Assembly: GCA_013397455.1 (NCBI GenBank) | Contig: VYZB01000024.1 | Coordinates: 1,636,905-1,700,904, forward strand | Length of the DNA: 64,000 bases | Reading direction: 5' to 3' | Source: Crotophaga sulcirostris | Taxonomy: Eukaryota; Chordata; Aves; Cuculiformes; Crotophagidae | Made by a program: the position numbers and the translations under genes | In this document: positions 12,829-24,732 of the stretch, piece after piece | Numbering within the stretch: the first letter of the stretch is position 1 | How the letters are laid out: every line of letters starts with the position of its first letter | Notes under the pieces: model-generated | Told to the model about the DNA's origin: nothing | Databases searched by the model: none | What the model saw: only the letters and a program-made list of their open reading frames with translations

Positions 12829-14651
12829 ACTCAATAAAATCACTCTTTCCATGGAATAGTCAATGTTACTTTCTAGTGGCAACCCCCTACATACTGGGGT
12901 CTTTTCTAGATATTTCTTCTATAAAGAAAATGGTAAAACATGCACTGTGATGCTTCAGAATTTGTCCCATTGATGATTTTACTCCTCAAAATCTTCAGCT
13001 ATCAGAGTATACTTATATTTTCCCTTATTATAAAAGGTTAGATTCCAGATTCACATGGGATTTTCAGATCCTGCTTGGATATGATGACCATTAAAAATCA
13101 AAAATAAATATTGCATACCTCAGATAAAATTCTTTCAGGTCATTTACATTGTAAATAGTAATAAATGTGATATAAATGACATTTACTATCCAATTACACT
13201 GCAGTAAGTGCCTGCTCTATACCAGAGTACTGAATGCCTCATGCAGAGACTTAGTTAACATTATTAAACTTTGTACTAATCTTTGAAATGAGTCATGATT
13301 TATGAGTTTTTACTCATTTTATGAGATATATAAATACAGGAAGATCCAGTAATTTTCTTTAGCTAATTCAGGATTTTTTATCAAAATTTGGAGCATTAAT
13401 TAGTTGCAGTTGCTTTTAAATCTTCAGTTTGGAATATTTCACATATATTTTTTTGAATAAGCTGTAGTAAAAGCATTATAACTGAAATTTCAAGATAACT
13501 CGTTACTTTATACAAAAGAACTAAAAAACTTGTACAAATTTCAGAATTGCTGTCTGGTTCCAAGCAGGTGTTATAGTTCATAAGAATACTCTATATTTAC
13601 TGACAGTAAAATCAGAGACTCTGAGGATAAAATCCTTCAAGTCTGATAGCAATTTATTTGCCATTTTTCAATGCTAAACTAAGAAACTGCTCCTTAAAAT
13701 TATTTCTAAAATATGTAAACAATAGATGTCCCTTCAAGTTTGTGCTAAAATATGTATGAGATAAAGGAATTAATGGAGTAGCAGAAAATCTAATTTACTA
13801 CATTTTTTACAGTTGTGGATAGTATAACGAAGTTATATAAATAAATTACTCACTGCAGAAAAGTCTAAATTTTATAAGTTAATACAATGAATTCCAACTG
13901 TTTTAACTAAAATAGATGGATTTTTTAAAGGCAATTCTATCACGTCTAGATGTATTACAGGCAGATCTTTTAAATTATGTTCTTAAACTCAGATATGTGC
14001 ATTTTTTCTTTAATATTTAGTACATAGACATGTATATATAAAAATGAAGGCTATGATATAAGATCTCATGAGTCGTGCATGTTTTCCAAATTATTAAAAC
14101 AAGCCAGATCATAGTTACCAATTATTAAAAGATGTAGGTCAGAGTGCTTCCAAGTAAGCTCGTTCTTGCTCTAAAGGATCTGAGAGATACAACATCTACT
14201 ATCAATATATGGGTGTATAGCATTATACAGAGTGCAGGAACACACCCCAACACAAAACAAGCCTGTGCTGGCTGAAAGAATAGACTAGGGTGACTGAAAA
14301 GGATTATACTTTGTGTTTTCTCATCAATATTTGATGTATTTTACTTTTATTCTCCGCGCTTTCCCTTTAGTACAATTCTTTAGTATTTTTAAATTTATTT
14401 TACTGTAACTGAATCAAAAATAAACTGCATTTCCCCAGCAAATTAATAACTATCTACTGTTGTGCAGTAATATATGATTAACATAAAAAGAGACTTAATT
14501 AATTGTTTAATTATTACCAAAAGAACCCGATATAAGTAGTAAATAGCATAACATAAATAAGAATTGGTACTTTCCTATACCTTGTTTTGCCCTGAAGGAT
14601 TGACCTAATTCTTACTTTTTGGAAGTACAAGAAGGAGGCACAAATACTTAC

Positions 14652-14834
14652 AACATCCCACACAAGGGATGTCGAAAAACCAAAGAAATAGCTTGAACGG
14701 ACTTCAGTGCTAATATCCCATGAGATAAATCTATTTTTATAAAGCTCTCTGTTCATTGTGATGTCTAAAGGTTGCATAAGGATCAAAGTTACTGCCAATA
14801 ACGCCACATACCTCAGAGCATCCTCAATTCTCCT
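14652..14834 (-). other. Exon-like segment with a hydrophobic peptide, low confidence
   Basis: On the minus strand an open frame of 61 codons lies between TTTTAG and a GTAAGTATTTG donor, giving a phase 0 to phase 0 segment. The peptide starts with charged residues (RRIED), then has a hydrophobic stretch (YVALLAVTLILM) that could span a membrane, then a mixed part with W and aromatic residues ending LVWDV. The acceptor lacks a good pyrimidine tract, and a second donor-like GAG/GTATGT lies inside. I do not recognise the family. Similar chance frames occur throughout the window. Confidence 0.12.
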
Positions 14835-15053
14835 CTAAAATCTTCTGCTCTGTAGCTCTTGGAACTCAATTGCTCTAGGTTAATTAGAAGTTCAAGGACA
14901 AATATTTTGAAAAAAACCCACAAGATCTCAACGAAAATCAATGGTAACACAATCATAAGCAGTTACACTGTGGATAGTAGTAATTAAAACCCCAATCCTG
15001 CCTTTGGGTGTTAAAATTGAACAAATTAAAAATCATTCTGCTCCACGACTTAC

Positions 15054-15143
15054 CTAACTCTTTGGTGTTACCACTGCACTGCAGAGATAATATTAGATAT
15101 TTGCATCTCCACCAAGATGTGGTTACAAGTGCAGTTCTGAGGC
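15054..15143 (-). other. Exon-like segment with near-consensus splice sites, low confidence
   Basis: The minus strand reads CAGGTTTTTTTAG as acceptor and TTAG/GTAAGTCG as donor around 90 bases. One frame is open throughout (29 full codons, starting and ending in phase 1). The peptide is not recognisable. It lies 219 bases upstream of the segment at 14,652-14,834 on the same strand, but the phases do not match (1 into 0), so the two cannot be joined in frame as drawn. It could be a non-coding exon or a decoy. Confidence 0.15.
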
Positions 15144-17443
15144 CTAAAAAAACCTGGGTGCTAGAAAACCGACTGCATTACTGCATGTGCAGTTAAAGGG
15201 GTTTCAAAGGGATTAATTTAAAAGACGTAGGGGGCCATATTCTGTCTTGAATTATAGCAGTTCATGCTCAGTGATACACACCTATGTGGATCTGATCCAG
15301 CAGAAGGAATAAGTGAGAAAGAATGAATAATCTGATTTAGATAGAAGGATCTCTACTTGTTTCACAGCCATTATAGAGAAACCACTCCCTTTCCACATCT
15401 CTTGAGCAATGCCTTCTTTCTGATAAAAAATGCTAACTGCACTATTTTTATCTGGGCTCAGAGTTAGCGAAATGTGAAATATTTGCTGAAGATGAAGTTG
15501 AGTCAACAAAAACTAATTACATCCAAGCTGTATTGCCATGTGGGTGTTTTTCTCCTGAACTGTTAGGAGGTGCAAAGCAAGTATTCTTATCCAGCATGCC
15601 ATCCAGCCATCTGAGCAATTACTTGCTTAAAGCAAATGACATCTAGATACCAGAGCAAGATAAAGTTAAAAGTCAATTCATTGCAAATATTTTTCTCCTC
15701 AAGAAATTATTTGGGTTTTTTGAAGTAAATTGAACATAAATAGTAGGAAAGAGGAAGAAAAATGTGAAATTTTATCATTCCATTTTAAGTTTGATTATGA
15801 CACAGAGAAAGTAAATGGCAATAGAATATAAAGGAATCTAATCCATAAAGGAAGAGAAAAAGGTTAAAGAAGTCAACAGTAATTAAATGGTGATTGAAGC
15901 TGAAAGAAAATTGATCTGTGGCAGCTGAAGGCCATTCTTGCCTTTTGGGATGTTATGCATCGGTGAAGAGGGGAAAGAAAGGTTTTTCTTGTTTTGATAT
16001 GGAAATATATGTCACATCTTCTTAGCCTATGGTGCTGTGACTCAAGACTGCACTGAGTTTCTGGTACACTGACTCTAGTGTCCTAGGCATGCTTGCGGGT
16101 ATTGTGTAAAGATAAGATGCTCTAACAAAGCTTGGCAAGGTCAAAAGGCATGGGAGCTTCAGTAGTTTGCATACTGTTTTGTCTTGGGGCAAAAAAGAAA
16201 AGCACCCTAAAGCAAATGAATCTAAATGGAGGTAGCACTGACACATCCATGTCAAAGCTGTGCAATATCCACAACTCAGGGATGCAGTGCTCCATCCAGA
16301 CAAAATCTTGCTTGTAGTGATTGTTTTGTCACAATCTCTGTTGACAACATTGGGAGTACTGAGTGGGTAATGAGTCAGTACCACATGTTTTGACCATAGC
16401 TATGTAGATATGTGAAATAAGTGGATTAAAATGAGAAAATCAAGTAATTTGCATTACTTAAAGAATAACAGACAGCTACTAAATGTTCTGAGCTACAGTT
16501 TTTTATGAGCTTTTTGTCACTAGAGAGAGCTGTAGATACACACAATTAATAACATCTTCAAAATACATTAATTCCTCCCTCAATGAAGAATTAGGACAAA
16601 TAACAAATAAAGCATAACAACCTTTTATCTTATAAACAACTATTGGAAATTTTTCCCTTATGCAGTGAACAGAACACTGGCTGCCTGCCATTGTCTTGTT
16701 CAAGCTTGTCAAGTATAACAAGGATAAGAATCATCTGAGAGGACCACTTCAAAAAGTATCTCAGAAAGAAAAGTCTATTTATTATTAAGAGGCATTGGTG
16801 ATTTATATTTCTTACCGATAGATTCTAGGTGTAGGAGGACAGAGACTTTTTCCATGTACTTTAAGACCAGGATGAATGTCAGCATTCAGGTTTCCCCCAG
16901 TTAAGATGGCAAGTTTTTGGAGAATTCCTTCTGTCACTTCTGATTGTGCTGATACCTTAGTTATAAATCCAGATCATTCACTCAAGCACAAAAAAAGTCT
17001 GTTAAACTGTGATTTGACAAAAGGCTTTGAGCTTGTTTTAGTTAAAATTTATACAAATTTCTGGTGTTTTCCAGTGGTCATGGAAATATTGCTTCTTAAC
17101 TTTATAATTAAGGGTCATTATTATTTGTATCAGCCTTCAATGATAATAAGTAAGTTAAATATTGAAACCTATCTACCCAACCACTCAGGAAAAGACTTCA
17201 TCATGCCCTGCAGATCAGTTTGACCACTCAAGTTATTCCTTTAGCTTCAGCAAATTCACCACTGCATACCTAAGGGTTGTGAAGACCCCAAGCCCAACTT
17301 CTGACCAGTTTTTAAGGCACTCAGTCCATTTTGCCTTGCCACAGTTCAAACTGAAGTCAGAGTATTCTAGGATGTACTGTTAAAAGGATATTCACCATCT
17401 TTTTTTCCCATGAGAAAGAAATATCAGATAAGTATGAGTTATG

Positions 17444-17573
17444 AGGAGACTGGATGAGGCACTCAGTGCCATGGTTTAGATGAAGAGTTGGTGTTAGTGT
17501 TGGGTTATAGGTTGGACTTGATGATCTCAAAGGTCCTTTCCAACCTTGTAATACTGTGATACTGCAATACTGT
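17444..17573 (+). mobile_element. CR1: CR1 retrotransposon 3' end (copy 3)
   Basis: The fragment begins in the last codons of ORF2 (frame reading RLDEALSAMV), has the ORF2 stop TAG at 17,477-17,479 and carries the full 3' UTR with 'GGTTGGACTTGATGATCTC' and ATACTGTG-type end units (ATACTGTG, ATACTGCA, ATACTGTG). It belongs to the same subfamily as the copies at 11,976 and 22,820 but has several more substitutions, including C to T at a CpG (CTCGAT to CTTGAT), as expected from methylation decay. Confidence 0.95.
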
Positions 17574-19419
17574 GAAATTAGGATTAATTCAACACTATAT
17601 TCTCACATGTAGAGATTAAAGCCACAGGAACTTCTTATATTGAAATCCACTATATCTAGTGCTAGCTGGACCTGAAAATTTCAGTGCTTGAAGTTTAGGC
17701 ATCCTGAAATTTCAAGTATCCTGAAACTTCAGGCATCCATTTACATTCAGGCTCTCCAAGAAGAGGACTGTGTTAATAGAGAATGTCTAATGTGCTGGTG
17801 CCTTTGGGGGAGATGTGGTCATGGCTGATGCCAGCAGCTCAGTGAGGTGTGGAGGTGATGAGGGCTCTGTGCAGCTCTAGACCAGGAGGCCCTTGGCCAT
17901 TTTGTGTGCACAGCATGCCAAACAACTTGCCTATTCGCTGCATGGCAGTCAGTCATCGTAGCTGTTCACGGACTCGCTGTTAGCTTATATCAATGCGCAA
18001 TATGATTTTTCTTTGAGGTTTAAAATAGCTCACGTTTGCTATGCACAGGTGGTTTATATCTGTATGGAGCATACAAATGATCCATAGCTCCTCTGACGCT
18101 GGGGTTTCAATTCATCTGGCTAAATGCAATCACCTACTGCGCTGGCAGGTACATCTGAGCTTGTCACCACAGGCTTCCTGTATAGTCCATGGGATGTACT
18201 GTAGACCTCTAAAGTGGGTCAGATGAATCATTCCTCAGAAATTCTTTTTTCTCTCTGCTGAGCACAAGAGGAACTGAGGATGACTAATGCACATGTAAAC
18301 ATCTATGTTGCAAGTGTTTAAGGTTAGGTGATATAAAACCTGAAAATAAGGATGAGTTAAAATAGTAGTGGAAATTTTGAGAGTCTCAATAATAAACAAA
18401 CATTGGATATAGGTGCCTAAGTAGCAGTTAGTCATACCAATCTCTTTGTTTATTCAGACCTTTGGCCCAAATTTAAAGACACTCGCATAACAGAATTTGC
18501 ACTTTTGGAGAAGAGGTCCAGTTTCTCCCTTGGTAACCCAGAGGAGAATGACAAAACCCAGGAGGCAGCATGGCAAATCTGGCCAGGCCCCGCAGCAGAG
18601 CCTTGGACCCTGAACAATCTTCTGAAAACAGGCATTTAAACTCTTTCTGTCAGAGGACACAGACTTAGCCTCTGTCTCTCTAAAGATGGCTATTTGGGTA
18701 AAAGACTATACTTTAGCATGTCTCTCGGTCTGCTGACTCTACACAATTCAGTTTTAAGCTGAGAGACCCTTGCTGAATTCTCACTGTGATCATGGTGAGT
18801 TTGAATTCTTGCCTCCCAATGTATTCACTAAAGACCAAGTTACAGGGCCTTCTGCACCGAGGAAAAAGCAAAAACACATTCATTTTTTGCTGAAGTTCTA
18901 CTTTACATTGATCCTTTGAGCTAGTAGGACAGTCACTGCAGCTCTGCAGCTTAACAGCATTCATGGTGTAAGGGGGACAACGGAGTCCTGCCACTGTAGT
19001 AAAAGCTTTATATGTGTGTTATTGAGTGGTCGTATAACGTGCAGCAGAAAAAGTCACAGATGATGAGACCTAACATAAGTCTTCCCTTCCAAAAAAATGG
19101 TCTGCCACCTAGGCAATACTTTACAAATGCTGTGAGGAAAGGAACAACTACAACAAGGAGGAAAGGGATATTCTTCAAAACCGGTCTATTGTCGATTAGG
19201 CCATGGATTTAGGCATGAGTTGTCTTAAAAAAAAAGGAAGTCATGGCAACCAGGCCTCCCACATCCCAATTTTAACTCCTTTGCAAATATCAGAAAGGGA
19301 GGAAAAATGCAACATTGCTTCTTTCAGCTAGTTTCTGTGCAAAACCAGTTTTTGTAAAATTATCTGATTGTGCCTAATTCCAGTTGAGCAGATCAGTTAA
19401 CATAGATGGAAAACCAGAA
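17574..19419. other. Unique non-coding DNA
   Basis: Apart from a short tandem repeat at 17,703-17,736, nothing recognisable is seen. Overlapping minus-strand open frames near 18,450-18,660 have no known motif. Confidence 0.55.
17703..17736. repeat. Two-copy 17-bp tandem repeat
   Basis: CCTGAAATTTCAAGTAT is followed by CCTGAAACTTCAGGCAT, differing at 3 of 17 positions. A third, partial unit (CCTGAAAATTTCAG) lies at about 17,671-17,684. Each unit contains a small inverted repeat (TGAAATTTCA or TGAAACTTCA). Confidence 0.8.
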
Positions 19420-20800
19420 AAAAACCTGAAGTTATATCTACACAAGGAAAATACGGTAATAAATTCTGGAAGTTTGATTATAAAAATACAGTGAGGGCAA
19501 AAAACTACTATAACTAATTTTTTAAACAGTAAATCTTCCAGGGAATCTACAGGACTACTTGATGATCATGATACAGAAGGAAAACATCACTTCAGAGAAG
19601 TTAAATGGATTATTAGCATCAGTGTTTAGTATGGAAGAAACTAAGGGCAATTCCATCCAGGAGTACTTTTGTTTTTGTCAGGTAATGAGTAGAGTATCCC
19701 TTTGAAATTGAAATGACTGCAGAAAAGGACAAAGAACAAATGGACAACTGAACAGTAAAGAATTTGCCAAGAGCAGATGTTATTCATCCAGTTGTTCTAG
19801 GAAATGCAAGGATGCAATAGTTGAATTATTAGTGAGTTAGAGGGTGTAATTTCTTGCCTGAAGTTGCCTTAGCAGCAGGACTGAAGAGTGCCAAATGAGA
19901 TGTCAGTATTTAGAAATTATTCCAGGGAAGATCTGAGGAACAACAGGCCTATAAGACTGACATCTATACAGGGCACATCAGTAGCATGTTTAATAAGAAT
20001 AGAAATAATGCACATCTGGAACTACTCCATGTCTTTGTCCATGGAAGTATTGCTTTATAAATGTAGAGTTCTTTGAAAAATAAAAAAAACATGTAGATAA
20101 GGGTGATCTGGTAGGTACGGTCTACTTGGATTTCCAAAAGGCTTTTTACAAAATTCCTCAGTAAAGATTTTAAGAAAGCTAAACATCTGTGGCCTGAAGT
20201 GGAATTTTTGTTTAGATGAATATCTGAACGAAAGACAGAAAACAGAGGGTAGGAGTAGATGTTTAGTTTCACATTGAAGTGAAATTGCCAGAAGAATTCT
20301 GCAGGGATCATTTGCTATATTTAAAATGTTCTGCAATGAGCACTGGGGTCAAGTTTGCTAATCATACTTAGTTTTCCAGAACATCAAAGGACAAGGGCAA
20401 AATGCAGAGGACTTTATGTCACAAAGCAATTGGGTGATAAAATGGTGAAGGAAATTCACTGTTAATAAATGTAAAGTGATGCGCATGAGAAAATTCGCAC
20501 TTCATCTAGAAAACGGTGGGCTCTGAGATGACTTCACCACTCAGGAGTGAGATCTGGGTGCAAAGGTGGATAACTATGAAAATGTCATATGAATATTGAG
20601 TAGTGGTCAAAAAAGCAAGTCAAACATAAGAATTTTTCAAAAAGGAATAGAACAGAGAGCATCACAACACCACTGTATAAAGCCACAGTCTACCACTGTT
20701 CTAAGACTCTGAAGTAGTGATCTCCTCAGCTCAAAATGGATGCAGTAGGTCTAAACTAGGTTCTATGCAACTGTGATCCAAAGAAATGTTTCATTCTTGA
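19420..20800 (+). mobile_element. Ancient CR1/L3-type LINE relic (reverse transcriptase region)
   Basis: Decayed LINE ORF2 sequence read from translated motifs in order. Near 19,770 is a match to the segment before the reverse transcriptase ('...ADVIHP'). At about 19,936-19,974 is NNRPIRLTSIQGT, matching the NYRPISLTS motif. At about 20,100-20,155 is DLVGTVYLDFQKAF, matching the YLDFSKAFD block that carries a catalytic Asp in active elements. At 20,468-20,490 is KCKVMRM, matching KCKVLHLG. From 20,520 comes TTQERDLGAKVDN, matching the RDLGVLVD block. Frame changes and stops are frequent, and the YLDFQKAFY copy has lost the D after KAF. The pattern fits the old L3/CR1 lineage shared by amniotes rather than the young CR1 in this window. 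Both ends are approximate. Confidence 0.85.
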
Positions 20801-22819
20801 GAAAACTCCTTGTATTCACAGTGGAACATGCCTGAATTTTACAGATCTCAACTAAAAAAAGTTTTTTTTGAATAGTTGGTGAAAGAAGCCTGAGGAAAAT
20901 GTGTACCTAATCCTATTAGCTGACTTAATTTAGAATTATTAAAAGCCTTGATACACAGGATTTAACACAATCTTTCTAGCGGGGTGTGATGTAATCTATT
21001 TTTGTTCCTCAGCTAGCAGATGGCTTACCTTTAAGTAATTTCCAATATGTTAGGAGATCAAAAGCCATCCTTACGCCATGGAGGCAGTAATCGTTCCTCT
21101 CTGCTGGGGGTTGCTTGGTACTGTGGTGGGGATATGCAAAGGCTGCTGGCATTTCCAAACATAGAAGGCCGACATTTCTTCAGACTTTGAAGTTAATAAT
21201 CCTTCAGAAGTTGAAAAACTGAGAGATTTTCAAAACCCTTTTAATGTTCTATATGCCATGTGCTAAAGTAAATATCTGTAAGTAATCATTGCAGACTGGT
21301 GCAAGGAGGTGCTGCACACATGAGCCCAGGGTGTGAGCCGCTGCGGGTGTGCAAACCACGCTGCTCTGCTGTGGCAGTGCAGAGGGTCTGGCTGGGTGCC
21401 ATCACTCACCTGCAGGACCTTGCTGTCAGCTTGGTGCACACCAAAATTCTCTGCTGCTGCTGGACCCAAACCGCCACACAGTATCCCTACACATGGCCTC
21501 CAAGCATCCCTTCTCTGCTCTTCTCCCCTGCGGAGGCTCTGTTTGTGGCAGCGTAGTGTGTCACAGATTCAGTCTGATTGCTTCCTCTCTGCAAAGAGCA
21601 CAACTTTTGTTTTGCTGCAAAGGGGAGATTTGGGCCTGAAAATCATGCAGCAGGTGAGTTAAAGGGGAGGCAATTAGGATTGCTAGTGACAGCCGCACTG
21701 ATAGTACACCACACTGTTTCCAGAGTAGACATATTAAATTGCCTGGTATCTATCCCTGTTTCAGCTTCAGAAATTCATTTCAGTATCTGTAGTTTTAATT
21801 TCCTTCCTTGGATCAGTGTTCTCTAGCTGTTTGGCAATGAAAAGACCATACCACCTGGGATAGAGGAGCAGTATCCCAGCAAGGAGCACCGATCTGGCTG
21901 AGCCATTGTTTTGGAGTAGGGGACTGAAACATTTTGAATAAAGCAATCCAAGTATTAAAAGAAGATGCCTACTGGACACAACCTTTCTGACTTCTGATCA
22001 CATCTTATTTATTTTGTAATCACAGTTTTTGCTCTTCTTACATTAAAAATAATAGTTAACATAACTGTTACTCTCCCAATATGATTTAGCAGCTGGAAAC
22101 TTCTAATCAACTTTTTCTACAGAAAAAAGGTGCAAAAATTAGTACTTAGAAATAATAATGAAAGCGCCTGTATTTAAACATTGCTAAAACTGACTTATTA
22201 AAATATTTAAATAATTTAAAATTAACTTTGAAATTAGGTTAACCTATATGAAGGTCTAAGGTTACTGAAATAACTTAAGGCCATTTCATGTTAAATTAAA
22301 AATAATACTTGAGTTAAGCATATTTATTCTTGAAATTTTAAGAGAGTCCCACTGTTCAGGAGCAGGAAGCTGGTGACTGAACACCTGGAAAAATGTTTAC
22401 TTTTGCCAGCTGCAGCTTCTCCACAGGTGCAGAGGGGGTTTTTTTCTGCATTTGTACTTATTCAAGTGATTCATTCAAGCTGAGAAACTGATCGGGTACT
22501 GAAGAAACAGAAATGTTTTCTTTTTTCTTTCCATCTATGAATGAAAATTGGGTGGCAGAGACTTGGGTGTGTTAGCTTAAACCTTTTAAAAAGTACAATG
22601 GTGAGAAAAACTCCAGGGAATGAAGGAAATGCATACAATACTGTCACAGTCAATTTTAACATATTTTGATAACAAAAATCATAAATTTCCAGAACATTCC
22701 AATTATCTAGAAACATTTTTACAGCAGTTTCCTGCAAGCAGCCAAAAACAGTTTATAGGCTACTCTTGAGCCAAATATTAATCATCTAGTTGGTAGGGAG
22801 TATCACATACTGTTTTATG
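20801..22819. other. Unique DNA with a GC-rich patch
   Basis: No gene recognised. A GC-rich patch lies at about 21,290-21,560, giving overlapping open frames in all three plus-strand frames and on the minus strand, as GC-rich sequence does by lowering stop-codon frequency. The rest is AT-rich filler. Confidence 0.55.
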
Positions 22820-23299
22820 AGCATAAGACAGTGCAAAAAGAGGAGAGCAACGAAGATGGTGAAGGGTTTGGAGCACAAGCCCTGTGAGGAGCAACTGAGG
22901 GAGTTGGGGCTGTTTAGCCTGAAAAAGAGGAGGCTCAGGGGTGACGTTATTGCTCTCTACAACTACCTAAAAGGAGGCTGGAGTCAGGTAGGGGTTGGTC
23001 TCTCAGGTGACCAGTGACAGAACTAGAGGACATGGACTCAAACTTCTCATAAGGGAAAGTTTAGACTTGATGTTAGGAAAAAGTTCTTCACTGAAAGGGT
23101 GATTGGCCATTGGAATGCGCTGCCCAGGGAGGTGGTGGAGTCGCCAACCCTGGAGGTGTTTAAGGGAAGACTGGATGAGGCACTCAATGCCATTGTTTAG
23201 ATGATGGGTTGGTGTTAAGTGTTGGGTTATAGGTTGGACTCGATGATCTCAGAGGTCCTTTCCAACCTTGTAATACTGTGATACTGTAAAAAAAAAAAA
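22820..23299 (+). mobile_element. CR1: CR1 retrotransposon 3' fragment (copy 4, longest of the tails)
   Basis: This 5'-truncated CR1 runs from the end of ORF2 through the 3' UTR. The ORF2 C-terminal motifs are visible ([16 protein letters not shown], then after frame damage [13 protein letters not shown] and [10 protein letters not shown]), and the natural stop TAG is at 23,198-23,200. The 3' UTR is only about 87 bases, contains 'GGTTGGACTCGATGATCTC' and ends ATACTGTGATACTGT. It is followed by an A run of about 12 bases (23,288-23,299), which may be part of the insertion tail or a later expansion. Orientation matches copies 1-3. Confidence 0.96.
22838..23200 (+). pseudogene. CR1 ORF2 C-terminal remnant
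   Basis: This is the coding part inside CR1 copy 4. It covers the region downstream of the reverse transcriptase: a basic stretch ([13 protein letters not shown]), the conserved [15 protein letters not shown] block, then '[15 protein letters not shown]'. After that the frame is broken: a small change near 23,005-23,025 puts SGDQ and a stop in the first frame. The frame resumes at the end as [18 protein letters not shown] and finishes at TAG. It has no reverse transcriptase or endonuclease and cannot move by itself. Confidence 0.9.
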
Positions 23300-23339
23300 G
23301 TCTGAGAGATGTACAGTATGCCACAATATCATTACAAAG

Positions 23340-23695
23340 AACATGCATAAACATGCCTGCTGCACAGCCCAGCAGGTATTGCCTGGATGGTTTGAGGTGC
23401 CCAAGTGTGGCCACCGCATCTGGAAGCCAGGGCAGATGTGTGTCTGCCTGGGGAGGCTGCTGGATACCTGTTCCTGGGGTGGGGGGTGCCGACCCCTCTG
23501 CAGGGTGCAGGCAGGAGTGTTCCAGCCACGCTGGACATGGGGGAGCCCCCAGCCACTCATTCCCACCACGCGGCCCAGGACTGGGTGCTGGGTGCAGGGC
23601 AGCCACAGGCCCTCGTGGCTCAGGTGGATCTCCTGCTGCCCTGTTCACGCACCCCAGTGGCACAGAGGATCAGGAGGGCTCATTAGCTGCTCTCT
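23340..23695. other. GC-rich patch next to CR1
   Basis: About 350 bases are clearly GC-rich against AT-rich surroundings, with a few CpG. Open frames of 74-159 codons are present in several frames on both strands, which is expected from composition. The longest (minus, 23,184-23,663) runs into the antisense of the CR1 tail and has no family match I can name. It may be a decayed CpG-rich element or a local GC-conversion patch. Function unknown. Confidence 0.5.
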
Positions 23696-24644
23696 GCTGA
23701 ATTCCAGTAAGTGCAGAAACCTTTTTTTGCTGTTTAACTCCCCCAGCAGGAGAACTGACTCAAAGAAAGGTTAAGGCATGACCACGTCAGGATTCTGTTG
23801 TGAAAAGAAAGGAATTAGACTGAAAGCACGGCCAGGAGTATCACCTTTGTCCAATTTACTTCTGCCAAGGTTGCAATAAACGCAGTAGCACTTTCAATGT
23901 GTTCTCAGTCTCAGGAATGAGCTTCATTTGTCCAGACATGATTATTGGGGGATATCAGACATGGTACAGTCTGGGAGAGAGTTCAGCAACTTATTGCTAA
24001 AAATAGGAAAGAATTGTTGCCAAGAATATTCTTTATTTGCAAACATGAAAACGCCCTCATAAACAATCTGCTATTTGGGGCATATTGTAAATATCTCTTT
24101 TACTTGAGGAAACTAGAGACAAAAAAATGGCAAAACAATAGCTGCTGATCACCATTTTTATTCTAGGTGTTATAGCAAAATGGCCTTCTGACATCTCCAC
24201 ACACAGCTCCAACAGTCCTGGTTGCAGCAGACCTGCCCCTCACTCAGGGCAATTCTGGTCTCTCCCCATGGCTCAGGGATGCCTAGGGCAAAGCAGTGGG
24301 CTCAGTTGTTGCTAATTCAAATTTTTTTCTTCCTGTCTTCTTTTCCCAAGATAGAAGTTATCTGAGCATGGTTTAGTCATCTTCTCTGGGGCTTCTGCAG
24401 CCAGACTGGCTGCACACCACCTCCCCTCGCAAACCTTTGCCACCTGCCTCAGTGTGCATAAGGATTTCTGACATCCTGCTTTGAGGTGGCCTAGGTATAT
24501 CCCCCTCCCCAGTTGCTGTTTCTCTCCCTTGTGGTCTCACCTCTTTGCTTCTCTTTTTACTCATACTTTATATGAGTCCATAAACTTTGTTCAGTGCTGT
24601 TCACCTGTCTGTCTCCACAACTGAAGAGCTGTCTGGTTTGTCCC

Positions 24645-24732
24645 TGTTTTCAAGATAAGAAACTGAAGCTCAGAGTAGGGATGTGATTTATTCAGTATAA
24701 CCCAAGGATCCTGGTGCTTTAGCTACTCACCT
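24645..24732 (-). mobile_element. Possible MIR-type SINE remnant
   Basis: The sequence GATAAGAAACTGAAGCTCAG, the later CCCAAGGATCCTGG and the ending GTGCTTTAGCTACT follow the order of the antisense MIR consensus (GAAACTGAGGCACAG, a gap, then the GATTC-ACCCAGG part and the TTAACCACT part). Identity is low and part of the centre is missing. MIR-class elements are amniote-wide and old, which suits the decay. The assignment comes from recall of the consensus only. Confidence 0.4.

Larger units (their letters stand above)
12829..17443. other. Very AT-rich unique DNA
   Basis: The most AT-rich part of the window (roughly 13.0-14.5 kb) lies here. No repeat tail or known coding sequence is seen. Two exon-like segments on the minus strand at 14,652-14,834 and 15,054-15,143 are listed separately. 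Confidence 0.6.

Noticed and set aside
23184..23663. 159-codon open frame on the minus strand
   Set aside because: It covers a GC-rich patch where stops are rare and then runs into the antisense of a CR1 3' UTR. It has no motif and no conserved start.
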